A model generated the notes under the pieces. It made no database searches. It worked only from the letters and a program-made list of their open reading frames with translations, and was not told where the DNA came from. A stretch of 64,000 bases of DNA, taken from the NCBI GenBank assembly GCA_964423405.1, contig CAYREY010000016.1:3432-67431 (forward strand). Direction: 5' to 3'. Below, one piece after another: positions 51,551-60,444 of this stretch. Source of the DNA: Bog-950 sp964423405 (GTDB lineage Bacteria > Bacteroidota > Bacteroidia > Chitinophagales > LD1). The first letter of the stretch is position 1, and every line of letters starts with the position of its first letter. The position numbers were made by a program, and so were the translations under genes.

Positions 51551-52348
51551 TTACTGTACTATAATAGTTTTTGTTTTTACCGAGTAAGCACTAAAATAGC
51601 CCAGGCACGATGGGGTGAATACCGGATCGGGGTTGGCGGGTGCAGCCGGTGCGCCAAAGTTGTTCTGGTTGTCGTTAAACTGGTCGAAGTAAATAAAGCT
51701 ACGTTCGTCTATACTCCGTAACTCTACTGTTAGTGTATCGCCGGTTACCAGGTCGCCATCATCGGGTACGTTAAAGTTGCGTAGTTTGCCATCCCACAGC
51801 CTGTCGCGCTGTACATTAAAGCCATTGCTCTGTTTGCCGTGCTTATACGATACCAGGCGGTAAAAATTACTTACACCGGCCGGGTCGCGCACTATAATTT
51901 CTGCCTCCGATTCCTGTTCGCCTTCAAAGTTGGTTTCGTAAAATACATACAGGCTATCAATATCTACCGGTGGCTGCATCTGGCTGAACGATTCGTAGGT
52001 AACACCTTCTACCGTAACCTGTATGCGGTAGTTACGGCCCACTACACCCTGTATAGTGTTGGTTTGGTATAGCCCGGCAATAAATGGTTCGGTCAGTGTA
52101 TCGCTGTTGCCGGCATCATCGCTTATAACAACCGTGGCGCCTGCCACGCCCTGTATGTTGTTATCTTCATTAAACAGTTTCGATTTAGATACCAGTACAT
52201 AATACGGGCCGGGCTGGTCGCTTATGTTGGCCTCTATTACCACTTTGGGTTCGCCGTTTTTTACTTTAATATCAATCTTCTCTTCGCACGATGTGGCGGC
52301 CAGTGCAATACCGGTAAGCAATAGTATATGGTTGATTATTTTTTTCAT
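51551..52348 (-). CDS. DUF4249 lipoprotein, partner of the TonB receptor
   Basis: A 265-residue protein with a lipoprotein signal (LAATSC at residue 21) followed by EEKIDIKVKNGEPKVVIEAN, the opening of DUF4249 proteins. Beta-sandwich-like repeats follow (GATVVISDDAGNSDTLTEP, YRIQVTVEGVTYES). In Bacteroidota these lipoproteins sit next to a TonB receptor and probably form a surface complex, in the manner of SusD partners, though the substrate is unknown. Its start codon overlaps the receptor stop by four bases (ATGA), so the two are translationally coupled. Confidence 0.85.
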   Translation of the reverse strand: MKKIINHILLLTGIALAATSCEEKIDIKVKNGEPKVVIEANISDQPGPYYVLVSKSKLFNEDNNIQGVAGATVVISDDAGNSDTLTEPFIAGLYQTNTIQGVVGRNYRIQVTVEGVTYESFSQMQPPVDIDSLYVFYETNFEGEQESEAEIIVRDPAGVSNFYRLVSYKHGKQSNGFNVQRDRLWDGKLRNFNVPDDGDLVTGDTLTVELRSIDERSFIYFDQFNDNQNNFGAPAAPANPDPVFTPSCLGYFSAYSVKTKTIIVQ

Positions 52349-54851
52349 TTTGCTTTACGTGGTTTAGGTGCTACAGAAAACTTGAAGTTGTAGGTGATAG
52401 AGGGAACAACACGGAACAGATACGTTTTTTTGTAGTAGGTGCTGTTGTTTTCATCATCTACAGCAAACTCAATAGTGTAAGCATTTTTGCGGGCATATAG
52501 GTTGTATATACTCAGGTTAAGATCGTGCTCCCAGGTTTTGCGTTTTTTTAATACAAACGTGGCACCTATGTCCAACCGGTGGTAATCGGGAAACCGGTCC
52601 TGATTGCGGTTGCCGTAGCCGGGTACCACCTGCCCGCCAATAAAATATTTATCGGTAAGAAAAGTAGCGGCATTGCCGGTGTAATAAATCCAGGTGGCCG
52701 ATACATTGATGCGTGGCGTAATATCGTACATCAGTACTATACTCAAATCGTGCGTACGGTCGTAACGGGCCGGGAACCACGNNNNNNNNNNNNNNNNNNN
52801 NNNNNNNNNNNNNNNNNNNNNNNNNNNNNNNNNNNNNNNNNNNNNNNNNNNNNNNNNNNNNNNNNNNNNNNNNNNNNNNNNTACATCAGTACTATACTCA
52901 AATCGTGCGTACGGTCGTAACGGGCCGGGAACCACGTATTCTGGTTTACCTGCTCAAATTTTCGCTCGGTGCGCGACAGGGTGTAGCTTATCCAGCCGGT
53001 AAATTTGCCGGTGCGTTTTTTAAAGAAAAACTCGGCACCATACGCCCGGCCTACACCGTATAGTAATTCGGTTTCTACGGTTTCGTTGGCCCGTAGGGTA
53101 GCTCCGTTTTTATAGTCTATCTGGTTTTGCATCCATTTGTAATAACCTTCTACCGATACCTCGAACATATCTTTGTAGAAATTGACATAGTAACCGGCAC
53201 TTACCTGGTCGCATATTTCGGGCTTAATGTTATTGCTGGTCATTACCCAGCGGTCGGTAGCAAACGATGTAGTGGTGGCCGAAAGCTGATGCAGGTTTTG
53301 CACGTTGCGCGAGTAAGCTGCTTTAAAGCTCATATCTTTAAAGAAATTGTAGCTTACAGAAACACGCGGCTCGGGGTTTACATAGGTTTTATTAAACTGG
53401 CCCAGTTTTAAATTGAAGGTATCTATTACCCCCTCTTGCGGAAACTTGAAATATTTAGACGGCCCTACCTGGCTGAAGATAGACAAACGCACACCGTAGT
53501 TGATAGTTACCTTGTTCCACAGCTGTACTTCGTGCTGTGCATACACAGCGTTTTCCCAGCCGTAACTTTTGGTTAAAAATATGTTGCCTATGCGGGCGGT
53601 ATCTTTCGATACAACCTGACCCGGTACTATAGTGTGGAACGTGGTAAGGAAACCAAACTTCAGTTTGTTTTTACTGTTCAGGTAAAAATCAAGGTCTTCT
53701 TTTAAACTGAAATCGCGGATGACTGATTTTACATCGATGTTGGCCACGTTAATGCCTACAGTGTAGTTAAAATCGTTGAAGATAAATGAGGTGTTGCTGA
53801 ACAGCTTATCGCTGAACAGGTGGTTCCAGCGGGCGGTAGCAGTAGCATTGCCATACACAATACTAAAGCGGTCCTGAAACCCAAACTTATCTTGCCCGAA
53901 ATAACCCGAAATAAAAATGCGGTCGCGCTGGCCGATGCGGTAGTTGGCTTTGGCATTTATATCGTAAAAATACAGAATGCTTTTGCGCAGGTTCTCGTTC
54001 TTCGATAGCTTAAGAAACAGGTCGGCGTAAGTGCGGCGGCCGGTAACAATAAACGAGCCTTTATCTTTTACAATAGGGCCTTCTATGTTCAACCGCGAGG
54101 AGATAAGGCCAATACCGCCACCTATCACATACTCCTTACTGTTGCCTTCTTTCATTTTAATATCCAGCACACTGGCTAGTCGGCCACCATACTCCGATGG
54201 CATGTTGCCTTTGTAGAGCGTAGCATCTTTAATAGCATCGTTATTAAACACCGAGAAGAAGCCCAACAGGTGCGAGGCATTATATACCGGTGCTTCATCC
54301 AGCAGTATCAGGTTCTGGTCGTTACTGCTGCCACGCACATAAAAACCGCTGTTACCTTCCGATGCCGGCTGCACACCGGGCAATAGCTGAATGGTTTTAA
54401 GTATATCCTTTTCGCCAAACAGCACCGGTATTTTTTCCAGTTGTTTTACATCCAGTTTCACCGCACTCATCTGTGCGTTGGTTATGTTTTCGTTGGCTTT
54501 GGTGGCTTTAATCTCTACCTCTTTCAACACTTTAGATGCAGGCAATAATGAAACATTAAGCAAGGTGCCTGTAAGGGTATCCAGGTTTACAAGGTAATCG
54601 TCAAAACCAATATACCTTATGCCAATCTGGTTTTTGTTAGCCGGCAAGGTAAGCGAAAAAAAACCGTAGCCGTTGGTAACCGTACCTATGCCGGCGGTAT
54701 CTTTTACATACACAGTTGCTCCAATCAGCTCTTCACCGGTTTTACCATCTTTAATAGTACCGCTGATGGTGCGGCGCTGGGTGGTTTGTGCCTGTGCGGC
54801 AACAGATAACAGCAATAAAAAAAACACTGCAATTGGGTAAAGCCTGTGCAT
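52345..54851 (-). CDS. TonB-dependent outer-membrane receptor, interrupted only by an assembly gap
   Basis: Joining 54851-52937 to 52781-52345, after removing the 100 N and one duplicated flank, gives 2352 bases and 783 residues in one frame. ATG at 54851 opens a signal peptide (MHRLYPIAVFFLLLLSVAAQ). Next is a carboxypeptidase-regulatory-like domain (GTIKDGKTGEELIGATVYVK), then a plug domain (GVQPASEGNSGFYVRGSSND, then LDEAPVYNASHLLGFFSVFN) and the outer-membrane barrel. Its stop overlaps the DUF4249 start. The pair is an uptake system of unknown substrate, driven by TonB. The alpha-galactosidase gene is divergent from it by about 126 bases, which may hint at galactosides. Confidence 0.88.
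52727..52936. other. Scaffold gap with 55-base duplicated flanks
   Basis: Bases 52727-52781 and 52882-52936 are identical and flank exactly 100 N. Merging at the overlap restores the TonB receptor frame. Confidence 0.92.
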
Positions 54852-54977
54852 AGGAGGGGTAAATTTGGACTGCAAAACAAAAAACATATATGTAAAAGCG
54901 GGTTGTTTTTAACTGAACTGACTGAAACAACAAATGAAACGTTTATTTTGCTCAATATTTTACAACCAACTATCCAC

Positions 54978-56456
54978 ATGAAAAAAATAGTACTATTTGC
55001 CATTATCCTGTTTTTTAACCGTGCTATAGCCCAAACCAATGCTGTATTGTTTGAGGGGCCGCCTGTTTTTCACGGGGCGCAGGTAACGGGTAATTATCCG
55101 GGTACAGAGTTTTTGTTTACTGTACCGGCAACCGGGCAACGGCCTATAACCTTTACTGCCCAAAACCTGCCGGCGGGCCTTACTATAGAAGCCGGTAGCG
55201 GCATTATACGCGGGGTGGTAAAAGACAAAGGCAGCTATGCCGTGCGTATTACTGCCGAAAATGCCAAAGGCAAAGCCGAAGAGGTGCTTAAAATTGAGAT
55301 AGGCGATAAGCTATGCCTTACCCCGCCCATGGGCTGGAACAGCTGGAACGTGTTTACCAATACGCTGGATGAGAAACTAGTGATAGAAACCGCCGATGCT
55401 ATGGTGAGCAGCGGTATGCGCGACCTGGGCTATCAATACATTAACATGGACGATTTCTGGCATGCCGTATCGCGCGCAGCCGATGGCAAACCGGTGGCCG
55501 ATCCGGCAAAGTTTCCGCATGGTATTAAGTGGCTATCGGATTATGTGCACTCTAAAGGTTTAAAGCTGGGTATATACTCCGATGCCGGCGATAAAACCTG
55601 TGGTAAGTGTTTTGGTGGATTTCAGCACGAGGAGATTGATGCCAACGTATATGCCGAGTGGGGCATAGATTTGCTGAAGTACGATTTTTGTTTTGTACCC
55701 TGGAGCAAAAAGCAGGCGCTGGAGCGCTATACCAAAATGGGCAATGCGCTTAAAAGCAGTGGCCGCAGTATAGTGTATAGCATTTGTAACTGGGGACTGT
55801 TTGGCCCGTGGAAATGGGGCGAACAGGTGGGCGGCAACTACTGGCGCACCACACCCGATATAATTGATACCTGGAGCGGCGGTCCGTTTTGGTATGGCAG
55901 TTTTACCAAAATATTAAAGAAGCAAACCCGGTTGTATAAGTATGCAGGCCCCGGCCATTGGAACGACCCCGATATGATGATAGTAGGTAACTACGGACAG
56001 GGCAAGGCCACCGGACAGGGTAAGTGGAAAGGTATGACCGATACCGAATATGAAACGCACATGAGCCTGTGGTGTATGCTGAACGCCCCGCTGCTATCGG
56101 GTTGCGATTTGCGGAATATGAACGAGCCTACTAAAAACATTTTGCTGAACCCCGATATTATAGCCATTAACCAGGATGCCAAAGGCGAACAGGCGCAGCG
56201 CATTTCTACCAGTGGTGGTATATGGATATACCGCAAAAATATGGCCGATGGCTCGGTAGCGGTAGCTATAATGAACTATACCGGTAAGGATAAAAGCCAT
56301 GAGTTTACGGTTAACAAACTGCTGGGTAGCCAGGCAACCGGTGCTACGGTAACCAATGTATGGCAACATACTACGGCTACCCACACCGGTAACGATAAAC
56401 TGTTGCTACAGTTAAAGCCGCACCAAACCACAGTACTGCGCATTAAAGCAAACTAA
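54978..56456 (+). CDS. Secreted alpha-galactosidase, family GH27
   Basis: The product is 492 residues from ATG at 54978, with a signal peptide (MKKIVLFAIILFFNRAIA then Q); the frame continues 132 bases upstream but overlaps the receptor start and is not used. Residues 20-110 form an Ig-like domain (putative Ig, PITFTAQNLPAGLTIEAG). The catalytic barrel starts with TPPMGWNSWN, the family signature. The predicted nucleophile is D236 in LLKYDFC and the acid/base is D297 in DIIDTW, by analogy with human alpha-galactosidase A. WNDPDMM follows. It should release alpha-galactose from oligosaccharides outside the cytoplasm. A strong terminator follows. Confidence 0.93.
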   Translation: MKKIVLFAIILFFNRAIAQTNAVLFEGPPVFHGAQVTGNYPGTEFLFTVPATGQRPITFTAQNLPAGLTIEAGSGIIRGVVKDKGSYAVRITAENAKGKAEEVLKIEIGDKLCLTPPMGWNSWNVFTNTLDEKLVIETADAMVSSGMRDLGYQYINMDDFWHAVSRAADGKPVADPAKFPHGIKWLSDYVHSKGLKLGIYSDAGDKTCGKCFGGFQHEEIDANVYAEWGIDLLKYDFCFVPWSKKQALERYTKMGNALKSSGRSIVYSICNWGLFGPWKWGEQVGGNYWRTTPDIIDTWSGGPFWYGSFTKILKKQTRLYKYAGPGHWNDPDMMIVGNYGQGKATGQGKWKGMTDTEYETHMSLWCMLNAPLLSGCDLRNMNEPTKNILLNPDIIAINQDAKGEQAQRISTSGGIWIYRKNMADGSVAVAIMNYTGKDKSHEFTVNKLLGSQATGATVTNVWQHTTATHTGNDKLLLQLKPHQTTVLRIKAN

Positions 56457-56474
56457 CCGGATGGCAACTGGCAT

Positions 56475-56512
56475 AAAAAAAGCCCTGCGGTGTTAACCGC
56501 AGGGCTTTTTTT
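56475..56512. terminator. Bidirectional terminator between alpha-galactosidase and T9SS gene
   Basis: A 17-bp stem (AAAAAAAGCCCTGCGGT and its complement) with a GTTA loop. T-runs follow on both strands, so it serves both convergent genes. Confidence 0.92.
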
Positions 56513-56530
56513 ATTGAACAGATAAAGTGA

Positions 56531-57436
56531 TTAGTGGGCTACGTTGAAACGGCCGGTGCTAACTTTACCGTTGTTGGCTATAGCTTTAAACAGGTAAGTG
56601 CCGGTAGCAAATTCAGAAACATCTACAGTGTTGATGTTTGAATTGATAACGCCGGTAGCTACTACCTGGCCATTCAGGTTAGCTATTTCGTAACGCTGGC
56701 CAATCATGTTTTCTTTTACAGATATGTTAAGTGTAGCTGAAGCTGGTACAGGGTACAGGCTAACAGTAGTGTTCAGGCTAAGGTCTTCTACATCGGTAGT
56801 ACCGTTGTAAACAAACTTAACATCATCAACCCACAGGGTAGATGTTTTTTTGGTGAAGATACCTGAGTAGAATACCAGTGAAAGAGTATCAGGCGTAGAA
56901 GCGCTGTAGTAATCTACCGGTATGGTTACGCTAAGGAAAGCTGCAGATGGGTTAAGGAACAATACATAAGGATTTGGAATACCACCAATCAGGTCGGCAG
57001 AGTCGCCGGTAGCGTTCCATTTGGTCATGTTATAGTTAAACACAGCAGTATCGCCGGCAGCAGGTACCGATTTAAAGCTGAATTTAAGTGAGTCGGGACG
57101 GCTGGTGAAAGGAACACCGTTTGTATAAATACCAATACCGTTGGCATAAGCTACAGAACCGATGCTAAGGATACCTGGTAATAAACGAGATGCTACAACA
57201 GATGTATCGGTATAAAGTTTGGCAGAGTAAGTACCTTCTACTTTGTTGCTGGCAGAATCTTTAGTTACGAATTTGGTACCGGTTTCGCCAAACTGAGTTA
57301 ATATTTGGTCGATGGTGTACCAGTTAGTAGGACGTGAGCCAGTCCAGTTTTCGAAACCACCGTTGTTAATGTTTTGCGCATTGGCAGCAAAAAAGGCTAC
57401 TACCATTGCTACTACAAGTGTAAATTTTGTTTTCAT
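56531..57436 (-). CDS. Secreted protein with T9SS type A sorting domain
   Basis: The product is 301 residues from ATG at 57436 (MKTKFTLVVAMVVAFFAANA then Q), giving a signal peptide; the frame to 57493 adds 19 residues before it. After it comes NINNGGFENWTGSRPTNWYT, a glycan-binding-like opening seen in Bacteroidota secreted proteins. A beta-sandwich of about 190 residues follows, with no catalytic motif visible, and a type A sorting domain with YPVPASATLNI at the end, where Val replaces the usual Asn of the PNP motif. It is probably a small surface or secreted binding protein. The perfect -7 box at 57472 suggests its own promoter. Confidence 0.85.
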   Translation of the reverse strand: MKTKFTLVVAMVVAFFAANAQNINNGGFENWTGSRPTNWYTIDQILTQFGETGTKFVTKDSASNKVEGTYSAKLYTDTSVVASRLLPGILSIGSVAYANGIGIYTNGVPFTSRPDSLKFSFKSVPAAGDTAVFNYNMTKWNATGDSADLIGGIPNPYVLFLNPSAAFLSVTIPVDYYSASTPDTLSLVFYSGIFTKKTSTLWVDDVKFVYNGTTDVEDLSLNTTVSLYPVPASATLNISVKENMIGQRYEIANLNGQVVATGVINSNINTVDVSEFATGTYLFKAIANNGKVSTGRFNVAH

Positions 57437-57471
57437 TCTGAATTTTGTTTTGTTTTTAATAACGTGCGGCG

Positions 57472-57479
57472 CAAATGTA
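57472..57479 (-). promoter_or_regulatory. -7 promoter element of the T9SS protein gene at 56531
   Basis: Reads TACATTTG on the minus strand, an exact TAnnTTTG, with a leader of about 30 bases. No good -33 box was seen. Confidence 0.4.
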
Positions 57480-57574
57480 TTATTTCCGCACATTTACAGT
57501 AGCTGATTTGGTAGGGTATGCCGTAAAAAATTACAATTCTGTGACAATTGGGGCGGGGTGTGCCACAGACCTGA

Positions 57575-58090
57575 CTAAATCTCTTTAAATGAGGCGATTA
57601 TCTTATTGATATCCTCTTTAAAATGCAGTTTGCGGTTGCTGCTGCGGGTCCAGATGCTGAGGTGGTACAGGCCTTTTTTGCCTTCAAAAAGCACTTCGCT
57701 AAAGTAAATGTCTTCGCCCGTCATTTTACCCGAAATTTCAACCCGTGTACCTTTTATACCGCTTTCGGTAGTTACCTCTACCGAGTCGGTTACCATAGGT
57801 TTTTGGAGCGATTTGCGCAGTGTAGCCAGGTTAGTTGAAATAATATCTGCATTGGCTTTGCCGGCTGCATTATCTACGGTTTCGCCAATAGCATAAAAGT
57901 TGCGGAAACGGTTGGCATACTGAAAATCGGCACCCTGTTTAAGGGTTTTATCCTCTTTCATCCACGAGGGAATAGACATACTGAATTTATTGTTGGCATT
58001 TACCAGTTCATATTTATCGGAGTAACTGCACGATGAAAGAACACCTGCACCAGTAAGCACCAACAAAACAAAAGCAACTACATTTTTCAT
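57575..58090 (-). CDS. Lipoprotein of MOG1/PsbP-like appearance
   Basis: A 171-residue protein with lipoprotein signal (VLSSC at residue 21). The mature domain begins YELVNANNKFSMSIPSWMKE and proceeds to GTRVEISGKMTGEDIYFSE and FKEDINKIIASFK at the end. This is the layout of small PsbP/MOG1-fold lipoproteins that are frequent in Bacteroidota; the match is by appearance only. Probably an envelope protein with an unknown role. It lies 27 bases after the sterol desaturase stop on the same strand. Confidence 0.7.
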   Translation of the reverse strand: MKNVVAFVLLVLTGAGVLSSCSYSDKYELVNANNKFSMSIPSWMKEDKTLKQGADFQYANRFRNFYAIGETVDNAAGKANADIISTNLATLRKSLQKPMVTDSVEVTTESGIKGTRVEISGKMTGEDIYFSEVLFEGKKGLYHLSIWTRSSNRKLHFKEDINKIIASFKEI

Positions 58091-58117
58091 TACACAATTT
58101 TTGCGCGAATGTAATGG

Positions 58118-59041
58118 TTACAGCTTATTCTGTGCATGTAACTGCTTACGTAAAGTTTTGGCACGTAAATCGGGGCCATCGTGGCTCCAGCCTGGTGGGT
58201 AAAAAATATACTTCAGCTTATCGGTAAATTTAGGGGCACGTTTTACATCGTGCCATATATCTACAAACTCGTGGCCGGCAATTTTAAACAGGTTGTAGGT
58301 GTTTATGTTTTTGGTAATGCCATACACCGGTTTTTCATCATCTCTTTCATCGGCAAAGGTGCCAAACAGGCGGTCCCATATAATAAGTATGCCGGCATGG
58401 TTCTGATCGAGGTAGCGCACATTGCTGGCGTGGTGTACGCGGTGATGCGATGGTGTGTTGAACAGCAACTCGAACCACTTAGGCATTTTACGGATCAGCT
58501 CGGTGTGTACCCAGTACTGGTAAATAAGCGATACGCTCATCATCATCAGTATCATCAGCGGCGGAAAGCCAACTACCGGTAACCACAACCACCAGAAATA
58601 TTTATATAACTGCTCGGCCCAGCTTTGGCGCAGGGCGGTGGCCAGGTTCATAGTGGTAGATGAGTGGTGGTTTACATGTGCCGCCCACAGTATGCGTATT
58701 TCGTGGCTAAGGCGGTGGTGCCAGTAAAACGTAAAGTCGTCGGCAAACAATATCAGTACCCATACCCACCAGTGCCAGCCCAGTCCGCCACTGTTACCAT
58801 GCAGCGCATCGAATATGATAGTGTAGGTACCGTAAGCCAGGCCTTTCATTACCAGGTTTATTACCAGCGAGCCCAGCCCCATACCAATAGATGAAACTGC
58901 TTCTTTGGTATCGTACAGGTGTAACTGTTCTTTCCAGTTAATGTACAACTCGGTAGCGATGGCTATCAGGAAAAACGGAATGGCGTACACCACCGGATCG
59001 CTGGCGGGGTCCATGTTTTTAAATATTTGAAGCAACAGCAT
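58118..59041 (-). CDS. Sterol desaturase family membrane protein, second in tandem
   Basis: A 307-residue membrane protein. It has the family histidine clusters HHRLSHEIRILWAAHVNHH near 110-130 and the C-terminal HHRVHH (about 200), with the HTELIRK segment between them. These bind two irons that activate O2 to hydroxylate or desaturate a lipid. Its start is two bases after the stop of the upstream paralog, so they are in one operon and probably translated together. It lacks the extra C-terminal helices of the paralog. Substrate unknown. Confidence 0.88.
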   Translation of the reverse strand: MLLLQIFKNMDPASDPVVYAIPFFLIAIATELYINWKEQLHLYDTKEAVSSIGMGLGSLVINLVMKGLAYGTYTIIFDALHGNSGGLGWHWWVWVLILFADDFTFYWHHRLSHEIRILWAAHVNHHSSTTMNLATALRQSWAEQLYKYFWWLWLPVVGFPPLMILMMMSVSLIYQYWVHTELIRKMPKWFELLFNTPSHHRVHHASNVRYLDQNHAGILIIWDRLFGTFADERDDEKPVYGITKNINTYNLFKIAGHEFVDIWHDVKRAPKFTDKLKYIFYPPGWSHDGPDLRAKTLRKQLHAQNKL

Positions 59042-59043
59042 AA

Positions 59044-60294
59044 CTATATTGTTTTAGCACTAAATTGTTTAACGGCCAAAATTTCTTTACTAAACCGGGT
59101 AAACCACAGCAGGCTAACCAGGCCAAACACTGCGGCTGTTACTGTTGCGGCGGTAAACAGCGCACTGTTAAGGGCCAGTACAACAATAAGCCCTGCAATG
59201 GCAATAATGCGGATATATTCTGAAAACAAAACCCATTTTTTCTTTTCGAATATGGCACCAATGTTTACCAGCGACAGAATGATAAGCGAGGCTGTAAGTA
59301 CGCGCAGCGGCCAGTTTTCGGCCAGGGTGGGTTTGCCCTGAAACAGCAGGAACGCAGTGGTGCTAAGCAGTACAATTACAAACTGTACAAATGCATAGTT
59401 GGTAAGCCCCGATGAAATTTCGGTATCGTATTTATGAAAGGTTTGTGGGGTAACAGGTTTTAACGGCTCTACCCCGCCCAGTTCGGCTGGTTTCCAGCCG
59501 GGGGCTTTTACCATCATTAGTATAAAGTTTTTAATGGTGCGTACCCTGAATGCCTCTTTAAACAGGTCTATCCAGTATTCGAAGTTTACCCATACGGGGT
59601 TCCAGCTATTGGTTTGTTTGGTAATGCCATACACTACCTCTTCATCTTCTGCCTGAAAAGTACCAAACCAGCGGTCGAAAATAATAAGGGTGCCGCCGTG
59701 GTTTTTATCAATGTACTTGGGGTTTACACCATGATGCACGCGGTGGTGCGATGGGGTGTTGAACACATACTCGAAAGCGGGGTTCATTTTATCAATCAGT
59801 TTGGTGTGTATCCAGAACTGGTAAAGCGTTTGCAGTGAAGCAATAGTTAAAAACGATGCCGGCGAAAACCCTACAACCGCCAGCGGCAGGTAAAACACCC
59901 AGCTAAATGCCCCTTGCAGCCAGGCCTGGCGCAGGGCTACCGTAAGGTTGTACTCCTCACTCTGGTGGTGTACTACGTGGCTGCCCCAGAGGATAGATAT
60001 TTCGTGGGCCAGGCGGTGAAACCAGTAGTAAAAAAAATCGACACCGATAAACAACAGCACAAAGGTGATGATGTTATCTTCTATTTTCCAGATAGAATTT
60101 TGATACAGCCAGGTATAGCCTATAAAGGTTACTGTTTTAAGAAATATGCCGCTTATCTGCGAGCCTATACCGCAGCTAAGGTTGGCTATGGCATCGTTCA
60201 TGCGGTAGTAGCTAAGCCCGCGCATACGGGCAATCAGCAGTTCTATACCAATCAGCAAAAAGAAAACCGGTATGGCATATACAATTAAACTCAT
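59044..60294 (-). CDS. Sterol desaturase family membrane protein with extra C-terminal helices
   Basis: A 416-residue membrane protein and the first of a tandem pair. Histidine clusters are HRLAHEISILWGSHVVHH (about 90-110) and HHRVHHGVNP (about 180), with HTKLIDK between them, like its neighbour. After the catalytic part it has about 130 residues with four more hydrophobic stretches (FVQFVIVLLSTTAFLLF, LTASLIILSLVNIGAIF and others), so it is longer than the usual member. It should act on a lipid in the inner membrane with O2 and iron. Two copies side by side may act on different positions or substrates; not shown by sequence. Confidence 0.88.
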   Translation of the reverse strand: MSLIVYAIPVFFLLIGIELLIARMRGLSYYRMNDAIANLSCGIGSQISGIFLKTVTFIGYTWLYQNSIWKIEDNIITFVLLFIGVDFFYYWFHRLAHEISILWGSHVVHHQSEEYNLTVALRQAWLQGAFSWVFYLPLAVVGFSPASFLTIASLQTLYQFWIHTKLIDKMNPAFEYVFNTPSHHRVHHGVNPKYIDKNHGGTLIIFDRWFGTFQAEDEEVVYGITKQTNSWNPVWVNFEYWIDLFKEAFRVRTIKNFILMMVKAPGWKPAELGGVEPLKPVTPQTFHKYDTEISSGLTNYAFVQFVIVLLSTTAFLLFQGKPTLAENWPLRVLTASLIILSLVNIGAIFEKKKWVLFSEYIRIIAIAGLIVVLALNSALFTAATVTAAVFGLVSLLWFTRFSKEILAVKQFSAKTI

Positions 60295-60384
60295 GAGCGG
60301 GTATTAATGGGTAAAAGTAGTGAATACTAATATACAGCGCTATGTAAAATAAGCTGATTTTAGTTAACTGCTTACATAAAACAA

Positions 60385-60426
60385 AAAGCCCGTGTTAATG
60401 GTTTGCGGCCAATTAACACGGGCTTT
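60385..60426 (-). terminator. Terminator of secA
   Basis: A 15-bp stem (AAAGCCCGTGTTAAT with its complement) around a 12-base loop, followed on the minus strand by TTTGTTTT. It lies about 20 bases after the secA stop. Confidence 0.9.
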
Positions 60427-60444
60427 AATTATTGGTGGTAGGTG

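Noticed and set aside
48749..56456. A single polysaccharide utilisation locus with SusC/SusD
   Set aside because: No SusD-like protein is present. The receptor partner is DUF4249, and unrelated genes lie between the symporter and the alpha-galactosidase.
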